A stretch of 64,000 nt of DNA. Origin: Noviluteimonas caseinilytica (GTDB lineage Bacteria > Pseudomonadota > Gammaproteobacteria > Xanthomonadales > Xanthomonadaceae). The stretch's first letter is position 1; every line of letters starts with the position of its first letter. Location: positions 620,001 through 684,000 of the forward strand of contig NZ_AP024545.1 in assembly GCF_018406605.1 (NCBI RefSeq). Direction: 5' to 3'. The translations under genes and the position numbers were made by a program. The notes below the pieces were generated by a model, which did not search any database, was not told the DNA's origin, and saw nothing but the letters and a program-made list of their open reading frames with translations. Below are positions 52,901 through 60,597 of this stretch, in pieces.

Positions 52901-54964
52901 GCCCGTCGCGCTGAGCGACTGGCTGTACGCGGCCCCGTTGGCGGCGGCCGGCAACGTCGCCGGCGAAATCGACAACGTGTTGGCCCCGGCGATCGCGACG
53001 GTGTAGCTGCGCGCGCCGAAGTTGCCGTTCGCGTCGGTGCCGGTGACGGTGAAGGTGTAGGAACCCGCGATCGTCGGGGTGCCCGAGAGCACGCCAGTGG
53101 ACGAAAGCGTCAACCCGTTCGGCAACGCACCCGCGGTGACGGCGAAGCTGTAAGGCGCGGTGCCGCCCGTTGCGGTGATGTTCTGCGAATAGGCGGAGCC
53201 GTTCGTACCACCAGGCAGCGTCGCCGGATTGATCGTCAGCGTCGAGGCGCCCGCGACAACCACGGTGTAGCTGCGCGAACCGAAGTTACCGTTCGCATCC
53301 GAGCCGGTGACGGTGAACGTGAACGAGCCGGCTGCAGTCGGCGTTCCAGAGAGCACGCCGGCCGACGTCAGCGTCAAACCCGTCGGCAGCGAACCCGCCG
53401 TGACGGCGAAGGTGTAAGGGGCAGTGCCGCCCGTTGCAGTGATGTTCTGCGAGTACGCAGATCCATTCGTGCCACCAGGCAGCGTTGCGGGATTGATCGT
53501 CAGCGTCGAGGCGCCCGCGACAACCACGGTGTAGCTGCGCGAACCGAAGTTACCGTTCGCATCCGAGCCGGTGACGGTGAACGTGTACGAGCCAGCTGCA
53601 GTGGGCGTTCCCGAGAGCACGCCACCGGACGTCAGCGTCAAACCCGTCGGCAGCGAACCCGCGGTGACAGCAAACGTGTAAGGCGCGGTGCCGCCAGTCG
53701 CAGTGATGTTCTGCGAATACGCGGAACCATTCGTGCCACCCGGCAACGTCGCCGGATTGACCGTCAGCGTCGAAGCACCCGCGACGACCACCGTGTAGCT
53801 GCGCGTACCGAAGTTACCGTTCGCATCCGTGCCGGTGACGGTGAAGGTGTACGAGCCCGCAACCGTCGGCGTGCCCGAGAGCACGCCACCGGACGTCAGC
53901 GCCAAACCCGTCGGCAGCGAACCCGCGGTGACTGCGAACGTGTAAGGCGCGGTGCCACCGGTCGCCGTGATGTTCTGCGAATACGCCGTGCCGTTCGTGC
54001 CACCCGGCAGCGTCGCCGGATTGACCGTCAGCGTGGCGCTGCCGGCGATGGCCACGGTGTACGCACGCGTGCCGGTGTTGCCGACGTTGTCGGTGCCGCG
54101 CACGGTGAAGTTGTAGGTGCCCGCGACCGTCGGCGTGCCGGTGATCGCGCCGCTCGCCGACAGGGCCAGGCCCGTCGGCAGCGTGCCCGCGGAGAGCGCG
54201 AAGGTGTACGGCGCGGTGCCGCCGCTCGCGGAGACCGTCTGGCTGTACGCAACGGTGGTCGTGCCGTTGGGCAGCGTCGCCGGCGCGACGGTGATCGTCG
54301 CGGCCGGGGCGATGGTGACGGTGAACGTGCCCACGCCCGTGCGCGCGCCCACGTCGGTGACGTAGATGCTGAAGGTGTAGGTGCCGGCGGTGGTCGGCGT
54401 GCCGGTGAGCGCGCCGGTCGCGGTGTTCAACACCACGCCGGGCGGCAAGGTGCCGGAGGTCAGCGCGTACACGTACGGCGAAACGCCGCCGCTCGCCGTG
54501 ACCGCGCCCGCGTACGACACACCGACGACGCCGTTGGGCGGCGTGCCCGCGACGGTGACGGCGCAGCTGCCGGTCGGCGACGTCGTGACGTTGACCGAAT
54601 GCGCGTTGCCGGCGGTGAAGTCGGCGACCGTCGGCGTGGCCTGGTTCGTCGAGATGCGCAGGCCGATGCCGGCGTAGTTGCCGTTGTTCTCGCACGTGGT
54701 GCCGGTGACCAGCCCGGTCGGCGACACGGTGATGCCCTGGGGCAACGTGCCGCTCAGCTGGCTGAAGTTGTAGGTGCCGACATACCCGGACGGCCCGCTC
54801 GGGGCGATCTGGTAGGAGTACGGGAGACCACGCTGGATCTGGCTCCAGTTTGTCTCGACGGTGATGCCGTTGACGGTCTTGTTGTTCGCGTTAGCAGGCG
54901 CAGCGATGAGTGCCGCGAGCACCACAAGCGTGGCGCCCATCGCACGGATGAGACGGCTGAACAT
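46997..54964 (-). CDS. Giant repeat surface protein with putative Ig domains and autotransporter-like beta-barrel
   Basis: Protein of 2655 aa. Signal peptide at residues 1-27 (MFSRLIRAMGATLVVLAALI start). A unique N-terminal domain (about 28-130) is followed by about 25 tandem units of 88 residues. Each unit has the pattern LPxxTNGxxYxxxLxAxGGT, PYxYxVSSG, LPxGxxLSSTG, GTPTxAGTYTFTV and DANGDFGSQ, the putative Ig (He_PIG) type seen in adhesins. The last about 320 residues form an autotransporter-like outer-membrane barrel ending in LRFGLRAGF, with the terminal Phe typical of outer-membrane proteins. The passenger would therefore be displayed on the cell surface, probably for adhesion or biofilm. 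The start at 54964 has GGGGGAAG upstream; 54991 is an alternative. The 298 nt between this gene and pilV hold a Clp-like site and a hairpin but no gene. Confidence 0.9.
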   Translation of the reverse strand: MFSRLIRAMGATLVVLAALIAAPANANNKTVNGITVETNWSQIQRGLPYSYQIAPSGPSGYVGTYNFSQLSGTLPQGITVSPTGLVTGTTCENNGNYAGIGLRISTNQATPTVADFTAGNAHSVNVTTSPTGSCAVTVAGTPPNGVVGVSYAGAVTASGGVSPYVYALTSGTLPPGVVLNTATGALTGTPTTAGTYTFSIYVTDVGARTGVGTFTVTIAPAATITVAPATLPNGTTTVAYSQTVSASGGTAPYTFALSAGTLPTGLALSASGAITGTPTVAGTYNFTVRGTDNVGNTGTRAYTVAIAGSATLTVNPATLPGGTNGTAYSQNITATGGTAPYTFAVTAGSLPTGLALTSGGVLSGTPTVAGSYTFTVTGTDANGNFGTRSYTVVVAGASTLTVNPATLPGGTNGSAYSQNITATGGTAPYTFAVTAGSLPTGLTLTSGGVLSGTPTAAGSYTFTVTGSDANGNFGSRSYTVVVAGASTLTINPATLPGGTNGSAYSQNITATGGTAPYTFAVTAGSLPTGLTLTSAGVLSGTPTAAGSFTFTVTGSDANGNFGSRSYTVVVAGASTLTINPATLPGGTNGSAYSQNITATGGTAPYSFAVTAGALPNGLTLSSTGVLSGTPTIAGSYTFTVTGTDANGNFGARSYTVAIAGANTLSISPATLPAAANGAAYSQSLSATGGTAPYTYSVSSGALPAGMTVSAAGVVSGTPTVAGTYSFTVSVVDANGNFGTQSYSIVVGGAATLTLAPASLPGGTNGSAYAQTITATGGTAPYTYAVTAGALPAGLVLASNGALSGTPTVAGTSTFTITGTDALGNYGTQAYTVAIAGANTLSVSPTTLPAATNGTSYNETLNATGGTGPYTYAVSSGALPAGMTLSSTGDITGTPTVAGTYTFTVSVVDANGNFGTQAFTVTVAGANALTVTPPTLPNGTNGTAYAQSMAATGGTGPYAYTVSAGALPTGLTLAAGGALSGTPTVAGTSTFTVSVVDANGDFGSQAYTVTIAGANTLSVSPTTLPAATNGTSYNEALNATGGTGPYTYSVSSGALPAGLTLSPTGGITGTPTTAGTYTFTIQVIDANGDFGTQAFTVAVAGAATLSIDPATLPGGTNGTAYSASLVESGGTAPYTFAVTSGALPAGLALDSAGLLSGTPTIAGSYTFTVTGTDANGDFGSRSYTVSIAGADVLAISPATLPAGTNGSAYNETLTASGGTGPYSYSVSSGSLPTGVTLSSTGDLTGTPTVAGTYTFTVSVIDANGDFGSQTYSVTVAGANALTISPSTLPAATNGTPYNQTLTTSGGTAPYTYSVSSGSLPTGVTLSSTGDLTGTPATAGTYTFTVSVIDANGDFGSQTYSVTVAGANALTISPATLPAATNGSAYNETLTTSGGTAPYTYSVSSGSLPTGVTLSSTGDLIGTPTTAGTYTFTVSVIDANGDFGSQTYSVTVAGANALTISPSTLPAGTNGSAYNETLTASGGTAPYSYSVSSGSLPTGVTLSSTGDLTGTPTTAGTYTFTVSVIDANGDFGSQTYSVTVAGANALTIAPATLPGATNGSAYNETLTASGGTAPYSYSVSSGSLPTGVTLSSTGDLTGTPTTAGTYTFTVSVIDANGDFGSQTYSVTVAGANALTISPSTLPAATNGSAYNETLTTSGGTAPYTYSVSSGSLPTGVTLSSTGVLTGTPTVAGTYTFTVSVIDANGDFGSQTYSVTVAGANALTISPATLPAATNGTAYNQTLTTAGGTAPYTYSVSSGSLPTGLALSSTGGITGTPTTAGTYTFTVSVIDANGDFGSQTYSVTVAGANALTISPSTLPSATNGTAYTQTLTTSGGTAPYTYAVSSGSLPTGLVLSSTGDITGTPTTAGTYTLTVSVIDANGDFGSQTYSVTVAGANALTISPSTLPAATNGTAYNQTLTTSGGTAPYTYSVSSGALPTGVSLSSTGDLTGTPTVAGTYTFTVSVIDANGDFGSQTYSVTVAGANTLTVTPPTLPNGTNGTAYAQSMAAIGGTGPYTYVVSSGTLPTGLSLASGGALTGTPTVSGSSTFTVSVTDANGNFGSQAYTVAIAGANTLTVTPPTLPNGTNGTAYAQSMAAVGGTGPYTYVVSSGTLPTGLSLASGGALSGTPSVAGTSTFTVSVTDANGNFGSQAYTVAIAGATNLAITPATLPAGTNGAPYTQAITATGGTPTYAYTITSGALPSGLTLTSAGALSGTPTTSGSYTLTVGVTDANGNSGTQAYTLVVAGAQSLTINPGTLPNGNAGAPYSQAFNAGGVAATYTVASGAVPPGLVLGSNGVLSGTPTAAGTYTFTVRGDDANGNFGTRTVTLLIGDSLRADPTRDPGVSDGIQGQVDAARRAGELQMGHVFRRLASSPTNCTVREGEASNDDACDDRIQVWATGTREQHYNRDGSSYLGAFTVGGDVAVGTGRFGVALGSGWDAATRASGVRGDVDSRAMMVYGRIPVQDAIAIDVVAGKSSLDLDNRRTTTGGTALGNRDGDTTFGGIGIAADWTIGAATLAPYARYEFASTQLDGYAEAGPNAVALSYSQLRTRTTSFVFGTELGYGLHFDWGTLTPRLRIEMRQRNGDDVSQAMAYVDRPATQYLLVRPGVDDRAVLAAFGVEAAFHGVTLQLEYGTAGSALDNFEGQTLRFGLRAGF
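47980..54570 (-). repeat. Tandem 264-bp repeats encoding Ig-like domains
   Basis: About 25 units of 264 bp in frame. Units 13-21 (about 49020-51395, exactly nine periods) are nearly identical, with shared segments such as SVTVAGANALTISP, whereas the outer units have diverged. This indicates recent internal duplication. Unit number in this stretch may vary between strains and could be miscounted in assemblies. Confidence 0.88.
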
Positions 54965-55129
54965 GGACTTCCCCCGAGTAAAACCCTGCACTCCCCGGGT
55001 TCTTCACAATCCGTGTACAGCCCCCTGTGCGAGGCGGACTGTGACAGACCAACTCATCCGTAGCAAACCCCCGTCACAGAACGAGGCTTCTCTCATTGAC
55101 GAATGGGTGTTTTGTTGACGGGTCGCGTC

Positions 55130-55145
55130 TGTGACTGACGTCGCA
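55130..55145. promoter_or_regulatory. Clp/CRP-like half-palindrome between the giant gene and pilV
   Basis: TGTGA-N6-TCGCA, one mismatch from the TGTGA-N6-TCACA consensus of CRP-family regulators, which in Xanthomonadaceae includes Clp. It lies about 165 nt upstream of the giant surface-protein start. Nearby CTGTGAC (55038-55044 region) and GTCACAG form a second, wider inverted pair. Weak evidence. Confidence 0.3.
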
Positions 55146-55212
55146 CGTCACCTGTTGACCTGCGGTGGCAAGTCCGAGCGCGTGTTCGCGTCGCCCCGCT
55201 GCGACCCGTTGC

Positions 55213-55260
55213 GCGAACGCGCGACGCGATCGGGGGATCGCGACGCGCGCATGCGTTCGC
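55213..55260 (-). terminator. Hairpin after pilV
   Basis: Imperfect inverted repeat with outer arms GCGAAC/GTTCGC and inner arms CGCGATC/GATCGCG around a short G-rich loop. It starts 2 nt after the pilV stop. There is no U tract, so it may be a pause or a protective hairpin rather than a complete terminator. Confidence 0.45.
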
Positions 55261-55262
55261 AC

Positions 55263-57608
55263 TTACGGCAAGGTCCAGGGCTTGTTCCAGACCACGTTGC
55301 TGATCTTGTTGCCGCCGCCATTGGTCGTGCAGCTGGAGATCGTCGCGTAGACCGGGCTGCCCGTCTGTTCGGTCAGGCCCACCAGGACCAGGCCGCCCTG
55401 CGGGATCGCGCTGAAGGTGATCGTGGTCGACTCGGTGATCTTGCCGTCGTTCAACGGCAGGCCGATCGTGCCGGCCACCGCGTTGACGCTCGCCGATGAC
55501 ACCACGTAGTTGTGGAAGGTCGGCACCGCGAGCGTGTCGGTGGCCGAACGCGTGCCGCAGGTCGCCGTGACGGACTGCGACGTCGTGTTCTCGTACCAGT
55601 AGTTCGACACGCGCACCGTGCCCGACTGCGGCAACACGGTCCCGGAACTGGTCACGCAATGGTGGTCGGCGCCCGCGGGCTTGAGGCATTCGCGATCCGT
55701 GTCGGTGCCCAGGGTGAAGAACACGAACGGCGTGCCGGAACCGCCGGTCACGCGCACGTCGAACGTCGCGCCGGACGGTCCGCCGCCCACGGTGAAGGGT
55801 TGCTGGTCGGCGTAGGTCTGCGTGTCGTCGTTGGGATCCACGCCGGCGATGTTGGCCTGCACGGAGTTCACCGCCGCGCCGGAGTTGGACCGGCGGATGC
55901 TGGCCAGGTTGTTCGCCGCGCCGTTCGCCTTGCCGATGGTGCGGCCGCCCGAGGGTTGCGCGGGCGTGGTCGACAGCAGGTTGCCGCTGTTGATCGTCAG
56001 GATGGCCGTGTTGCTGGCCGTCCATTTCGCGATCTCGGTGAGGTTGGCGGTGACGAAGGGCAAGTGCGGCATGACGCAGTCTTCGGCGGCCGTGCCGGTG
56101 GGGCACTCGCCGCGCGTGCCGGTGTCGGCCAGCGCCTTGGTCAACGCATCGCGCGCCTTCTGCTCCAGGTGGTCGACGTACAACGCACGGCCATGCATGT
56201 AGCGGTAGTCGGTGTTCGACGCGGTGGGGATCGCGACCACCGTCGGCACGTCGAACGCGGTGTTCGCCGTGAACGCGGCCTGCGCATCGGTGGGCGGCAA
56301 GCCGGAGCTGCCGGTGTACTGCGCGAGGAAACTCTTGACGAAGTTCGTGTACAGGTTGACCGCTGCGGTCGTCGGCACGCCGGTCTTCGCGGTTTCACCC
56401 GACACCGTTTCGGTTTCCAGCAACCCGAACTGCCGCGCGTACAGGTCCGACGCCGTGCGCCAGAAGCCATCGATGCGCACGAGCCGGCACGAGTCCACGT
56501 AGTCGCCGTTGTTGGTGTTGTTGACGATCACCAGCGCGTTGGAATTGTTGAGGTCGTACTTCGCCACCGAGCCATCGTCGCGTTCGGGGTCGAACTTCAC
56601 GTCGGTGGTCGACGTCGTGTCGTGGTGGTCGCGGCAGCACTCCTGGCACAGCGCGCTCTGGTCCACGCCGTTCTTCGGGCCCGAGGCGAGCGATTGGCCG
56701 GGCGCGGCGGCCGCGGTGTCGGGCACGTGCACGTCGTAGCGGTCGCCCGTCCAGATGGCCGGCCACTGCGCGGTGCGGAAGATCTCCGGCAGGTTGTTGC
56801 CGCCCGCGCCGTACTTGCACTTGCACTTGACCACTTCGTTCTCGAAGCGCTTCTGCACGACCACCGAGCTTGCGAACGGCGGCGTGTAGTTGAGCACCGT
56901 GAAGCGCGTGCCGATGATCTGGTTGCCGGTCTGGCCCACCAGTTCGGGCACCGGGTTGGTCGTGGCGCTGGTGGATTCGGTGCTCAGGGCGATCGGGATG
57001 ACGCCCGCGGTCGCCGGATCGCGCGTGCGCACGATCGGCCCCGTGCCGCCGACGCCGATCGGATCGGGCGGCACGATGATGTTGTTGGTCAGCGCCATCG
57101 CGCTGACGTCGGAGGTGATCGCCATCGAATGCGCGCCGTTGGTCGCATCGGTCCACGCCGCGGTGAGCGTGATGCGCTTGAACTGCGCGACGCGCGGATC
57201 CTGCGAACCCAGCGCCGGCGCCGGGGTGGCGAACGTCGATGCGCCGTACCAGGTGTCGACGCGCTGCGTCGTGGTGAGGCTGCCGAGCGCGGCCTGCGCG
57301 CGCGTGCAGTCGATCCAGTCGGTGGCGTCGGGCGTTGCGGGATCGCAGTCGCCGGTGGTGCTGGTGACCGGCGTCGCCGCGCCTTCCGGCGTCAGCCCGC
57401 CGTAACCGCCGCTGCGCAGTTCATCCATGCGCCCCGCCAGCATGGCGGCGACGCGGCCACGCACCTTCGCTTCGGACGATGCGCGCGAGAGGCTGCCTTG
57501 CAGCGCGGCCAGCGCGAGCAGGCCGACGGACAACACGACGATCGCGATCAGCACTTCGAGCAGGCTGAAGCCTTCGGAGTCGTGGCGACGCAGGATGCGG
57601 TGCTTCAT
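55263..57608 (-). CDS. PilV-like minor pilin with very large C-terminal extension
   Basis: Prepilin-like protein of 781 aa; ordinary PilV proteins have 150-250 residues. The class III signal is GFSLLEVLIAIVVLSVGLLA, with Gly-Phe cleavage and Glu5, followed by the N-terminal helix. After about residue 120 comes a long secreted region with clustered Cys/His (KCKCKYG, LCQECCRDHHD, DSCRLVRIDG) and beta-rich Asn/Thr/Gly sequence. The extension probably sits at the pilus tip. Last gene of the fimT-pilW-pilX-pilV operon. The start at 57608 has GGAGG 6 nt upstream. No PilY1-type adhesin gene follows, which suggests that this extension may take over that role. Confidence 0.85.
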   Translation of the reverse strand: MKHRILRRHDSEGFSLLEVLIAIVVLSVGLLALAALQGSLSRASSEAKVRGRVAAMLAGRMDELRSGGYGGLTPEGAATPVTSTTGDCDPATPDATDWIDCTRAQAALGSLTTTQRVDTWYGASTFATPAPALGSQDPRVAQFKRITLTAAWTDATNGAHSMAITSDVSAMALTNNIIVPPDPIGVGGTGPIVRTRDPATAGVIPIALSTESTSATTNPVPELVGQTGNQIIGTRFTVLNYTPPFASSVVVQKRFENEVVKCKCKYGAGGNNLPEIFRTAQWPAIWTGDRYDVHVPDTAAAAPGQSLASGPKNGVDQSALCQECCRDHHDTTSTTDVKFDPERDDGSVAKYDLNNSNALVIVNNTNNGDYVDSCRLVRIDGFWRTASDLYARQFGLLETETVSGETAKTGVPTTAAVNLYTNFVKSFLAQYTGSSGLPPTDAQAAFTANTAFDVPTVVAIPTASNTDYRYMHGRALYVDHLEQKARDALTKALADTGTRGECPTGTAAEDCVMPHLPFVTANLTEIAKWTASNTAILTINSGNLLSTTPAQPSGGRTIGKANGAANNLASIRRSNSGAAVNSVQANIAGVDPNDDTQTYADQQPFTVGGGPSGATFDVRVTGGSGTPFVFFTLGTDTDRECLKPAGADHHCVTSSGTVLPQSGTVRVSNYWYENTTSQSVTATCGTRSATDTLAVPTFHNYVVSSASVNAVAGTIGLPLNDGKITESTTITFSAIPQGGLVLVGLTEQTGSPVYATISSCTTNGGGNKISNVVWNKPWTLP

Positions 57609-57620
57609 GGCGTCCTCCAC

Positions 57621-59387
57621 TCAGTACGAACGCTGGTCGGACCAGGCGCCCGGCAGCGTTGCGTACACCAGTCCGGCTTCGTCGATCACGCCGCGCAGCA
57701 CGGTGCCGTCGTAGATCACCGCCGCGGTGCCGTTGACCTTCATCTGTCCCTGCAGCACGAGCGCACCGTAGATGGCGGAACCTGCGTTCATCTGCAGCAT
57801 GCAGTTGCTCGGGCAGTTGCCGCTCAGGCTGCTGCCGGTCACGGGATTGAGCGTGCTGGCGGTCTCGCGGATGAAGACGAAGCCGAAGATCACGCCGTGG
57901 ATCTGCACGGGCCCATCGAGGATCAGCAACACGGGCGCGTTGGGCGTACCGACCTGGCCATTGGGGATGTCGCAGCCGCCGGGCGCGCCGGCCTGGCACC
58001 AGATCACGCCGCTGCTGTTTTCATCCGACAGCATCGCGGACGTGGCCTGCTGCCCCACCTTCAGCAACGGGACGTTCGATGCCTTCGCGATGATGTGGTC
58101 GGCGATCTTGTACAGGTACGCCTCGTCGGGCCCCACGGTGGCGATGGCGGTGGCGTTGTCGGGATTCTGGTAGACGACCGAAGCGGCCTTGGTTTCGGCG
58201 AAGCAATCGTTGTCGGTGTCGGTCCAGGCCTGCACGCCGAACACGTAGCGGAACATGTCGGGCGGGAATTCGCAGGTCGGGAAGGACTGCGCGTCGGAGC
58301 GCACGTTGTAGTTCGTGCCCGTATGGCCACCGGTGTTGTATCCGGTGGTGGAGTTGGTGCCCGTCTCGACGTCCAGCACGTCGATGCCTTCGCAGTCCGA
58401 GCTCGGGCCCGTGCAGCGGTTGACGCCGCTGGTATCGAAGCTCAGGGTCTTCGGCGCGCCGTTCGCATCGCACTTGCAGTCGTCGCAGCGGATGGTCGAC
58501 TGGTACACCGTCGGCGTGTGGTTGCCTTGCGTGTAGCGGAAGAATTCGTCGGCGTAGCAGGTGTTGGGCGTGCCGTGCTTGTCCACGTCGTGGCGCGTCC
58601 ACACGGACACGGGCACGCCGGGGCCGCCGGCGTTGGGATTGGTCACGATCTCCAGGCCGCCGGTGACATCCGACGAGCCGCTGGTGGTGATCGGGGGCTT
58701 GGTGAGCAGGTCGTCGCCGATCTTCGGGTACTGGCCCACGGTCTGCACCAGCGTGCTGCTCGCGTTCTCGCCCTGCATGCGCGCCACGCTCACGAAGGTG
58801 GCGATGCTGGTGCTGCTGGCGCCCACGTTGCCGCATGGGATGCCGGTCGCGCCCGCATTGGCGGGCCGCGTGGCGAAGCACACCACCGGCGCCACGCCAT
58901 ACGACACGACGGCGCCGTTGGCCATCGACGCGATCTTCGAACTCGCCGGCATCGGCAGCATGTAGCGCGACAGCGCGCTGTCGATGCCGGTGATGACGTT
59001 CGTGGTGTCGGCGCGCAGGCGGAACATCTGCGCGCGGCGCGAGACGGGCGCGGTGTCCGGGTCGCCGTCGTCGTCGAACGTCGCGGCGCTGACGGCGCCG
59101 CACGGGAAGGTGTTGTCGTTGGCGGCGCAGCGCTCCCACAACGCCGCGTTCTTCAGCATCGCCGCGTGTTGCCGCGTGAGGTATTCGAAGCCCTGCGCCA
59201 GGCCGGCCTCGGCGACTTCGCCCACCACTTTCGCGCGCACGTCGTTGCCGGTGCTGCGCTGTTCGATCACGCCGGCCTTCAGCGCGATCACCGTCAGCAG
59301 GCCCGCGAGCAACAGCAGCACCAGCGCGACGAGCAGGATGCTGCCCGAGGGCCGTTGCGGCATCACGCGGCGTTCGAAAGTACGCAT
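57621..59387 (-). CDS. PilX-like minor pilin assembly protein, enlarged
   Basis: Protein of 588 aa; usual PilX proteins have about 200. The N-terminal PilX-type helix is SGSILLVALVLLLLAGLL (no Glu5, as in other PilX proteins), then EQRSTGNDVRAKVVGEVAEAGL, the family signature. The long C-terminal part contains Cys motifs (CDDCKCDANG, CTGPSSDCEG) and ends with beta-rich stretches (LLILDGPVQIHGVIFGFVFI). Likely a pilus-tip or priming subunit. AGGAG precedes the ATG at 59387; an ATG at 59405 overlaps pilW. 12 nt separate it from pilV. Confidence 0.85.
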   Translation of the reverse strand: MRTFERRVMPQRPSGSILLVALVLLLLAGLLTVIALKAGVIEQRSTGNDVRAKVVGEVAEAGLAQGFEYLTRQHAAMLKNAALWERCAANDNTFPCGAVSAATFDDDGDPDTAPVSRRAQMFRLRADTTNVITGIDSALSRYMLPMPASSKIASMANGAVVSYGVAPVVCFATRPANAGATGIPCGNVGASSTSIATFVSVARMQGENASSTLVQTVGQYPKIGDDLLTKPPITTSGSSDVTGGLEIVTNPNAGGPGVPVSVWTRHDVDKHGTPNTCYADEFFRYTQGNHTPTVYQSTIRCDDCKCDANGAPKTLSFDTSGVNRCTGPSSDCEGIDVLDVETGTNSTTGYNTGGHTGTNYNVRSDAQSFPTCEFPPDMFRYVFGVQAWTDTDNDCFAETKAASVVYQNPDNATAIATVGPDEAYLYKIADHIIAKASNVPLLKVGQQATSAMLSDENSSGVIWCQAGAPGGCDIPNGQVGTPNAPVLLILDGPVQIHGVIFGFVFIRETASTLNPVTGSSLSGNCPSNCMLQMNAGSAIYGALVLQGQMKVNGTAAVIYDGTVLRGVIDEAGLVYATLPGAWSDQRSY

Positions 59388-59404
59388 GGCAGGCTCCTGC
59401 AACA

Positions 59405-60037
59405 TCAGATGCCCGCGCCGACCGACCGCACGTACACCGTGCTGGTCATCGTGCGCGTGGTGGCCACCAGGTCCGGGTCGTTGTCGATCAGGCGGCCGGT
59501 GACGGTGACGGTGAACTGGCGCGCGACGGTTTCGTCGGTCGCGAGCGGCGGCGTGTTGCTGGTGGTCGTCGGCGAGAACGTCATCGACGTGATCTCGACC
59601 TGGCGCGAGCCGATGATTTCGCCGGCGGCGGACGTGCAGTCGCCGGCGGTGGGGCGATCGGCGAAGGCCTGCAACCGCACGCGTCCGCCGTTGAGCTTCA
59701 TCAGGTGCCAGCGTCCGCCGGCCGCGCCGTCGTACGCGTAGATGATGCAACCCGCCGTGGCGGTGCTGATCGCACCGATGGGGTTGGCACCGAGCACCGC
59801 CGAGGACAGCGGATCATCCACCGAGCGCGCGCGCCGCACGTCGGCGGCGACGACGGCCAGCGTGGCGCGCAGTTCCTGGTTGAGGCGCGTGGCCTGCAGC
59901 GTCAGCCGGTTCGACTTGATGATCGCCAGCACGAGCGCGAGCACCGCGCCGGCCACGAGCAGGCTGAGCACCAGCGCGACCATCAGCTCGATCATGCTGA
60001 AGCCGCGCACGTTGCGGGGGAAGGCGCGCATCAACAT
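59405..60037 (-). CDS. PilW-like minor pilin
   Basis: Minor pseudopilin-like protein of 210 aa. Class III signal RGFSMIELMVALVLSLLVAG with Glu5 and a long helix. The globular part (about 60-210) carries LRATLAVVAADVRRAR, the PilW pattern, and ends in VRSVGAGI. Takes part in priming type IV pilus assembly with FimT, PilV and PilX. A start at 60037 overlaps the fimT stop by 7 nt; ATG 60031 is the alternative. Confidence 0.88.
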   Translation of the reverse strand: MLMRAFPRNVRGFSMIELMVALVLSLLVAGAVLALVLAIIKSNRLTLQATRLNQELRATLAVVAADVRRARSVDDPLSSAVLGANPIGAISTATAGCIIYAYDGAAGGRWHLMKLNGGRVRLQAFADRPTAGDCTSAAGEIIGSRQVEITSMTFSPTTTSNTPPLATDETVARQFTVTVTGRLIDNDPDLVATTRTMTSTVYVRSVGAGI

Positions 60038-60597
60038 ACGGCGACCCCCGTCATCGTCGGCTTGTCGGGCTTCGTGCACGCCCGCGCCTGGCCGAGCGCG
60101 TTGACCTCGACGGTGACTTCGTACTTGCCCGAGGACGACACGAGCGGGATCTCGCGCGAGCCCAGCGGCACGATCATCCCCAGCGTGCTGTTGAACGTGA
60201 GCGACGCGGGCAATGCGCCGATGCTGACGCCGCGATAGTCGGCGCTGTCCACCGCCATGCGCTGGCCCGAGATGCGGCACTGGGCCGCGTCGCTGCAATC
60301 GCAATCCGTGGCGCCGCCCGCGGAATTGCCGCCGGTGGGCGCGGTGGCCGCGTTGCCGCCGATGCACCAGGTGGTGCCCGAGCCCGTGGCGGCGATGCTC
60401 ACGTCGAGGTCGTTCTTGACGCCTTCGGCGCGCGCGTTGCTGATCATGCTCGCAATGTCTTCGGCCGCGCCGCGCACGCGGTGGCGATCGAAGAAGTCGA
60501 AGAACGACGGCACCGCCAGGATCACCAGGATGATGAGCACGGCGATCACCGCCATCAGCTCGATGAGCGTTACGCCGGAAGAATGCTTCGGACGCAT
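60031..60597 (-). CDS. fimT: FimT/GspH-type minor pilin
   Basis: Minor pilin of 188 aa; in relatives FimT helps assemble pili and can bind DNA. Class III signal SGVTLIELMAVIAVLIILVI with Glu5, then FFDRHRVRGAAEDIASMISNAR and the GspH-type beta-rich domain (LTFNSTLGMIVP). It contains a Cys-rich insert (DCDCSDAAQC). First gene of the minor-pilin operon. The start at 60597 gives the standard short leader; the frame upstream is Arg-rich. The 187 nt to the next gene hold no recognisable promoter. Confidence 0.88.
   Translation of the reverse strand: MRPKHSSGVTLIELMAVIAVLIILVILAVPSFFDFFDRHRVRGAAEDIASMISNARAEGVKNDLDVSIAATGSGTTWCIGGNAATAPTGGNSAGGATDCDCSDAAQCRISGQRMAVDSADYRGVSIGALPASLTFNSTLGMIVPLGSREIPLVSSSGKYEVTVEVNALGQARACTKPDKPTMTGVAVC

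Noticed and set aside
47980..54570. CRISPR array or phage tail repeats
   Set aside because: The period is 264 bp, in frame and coding, without short direct repeats and unique spacers.
54965..55262. A small gene in the gap between the giant adhesin and pilV
   Set aside because: The short frames there are Arg-rich, lack ribosome sites and overlap the hairpin and putative regulatory sites.
55512..59741. A 1409-codon plus-strand frame across pilV and pilX
   Set aside because: Shadow of the enlarged minor-pilin genes; it crosses two real genes and has an Arg/Val/Gly-rich composition without motifs.
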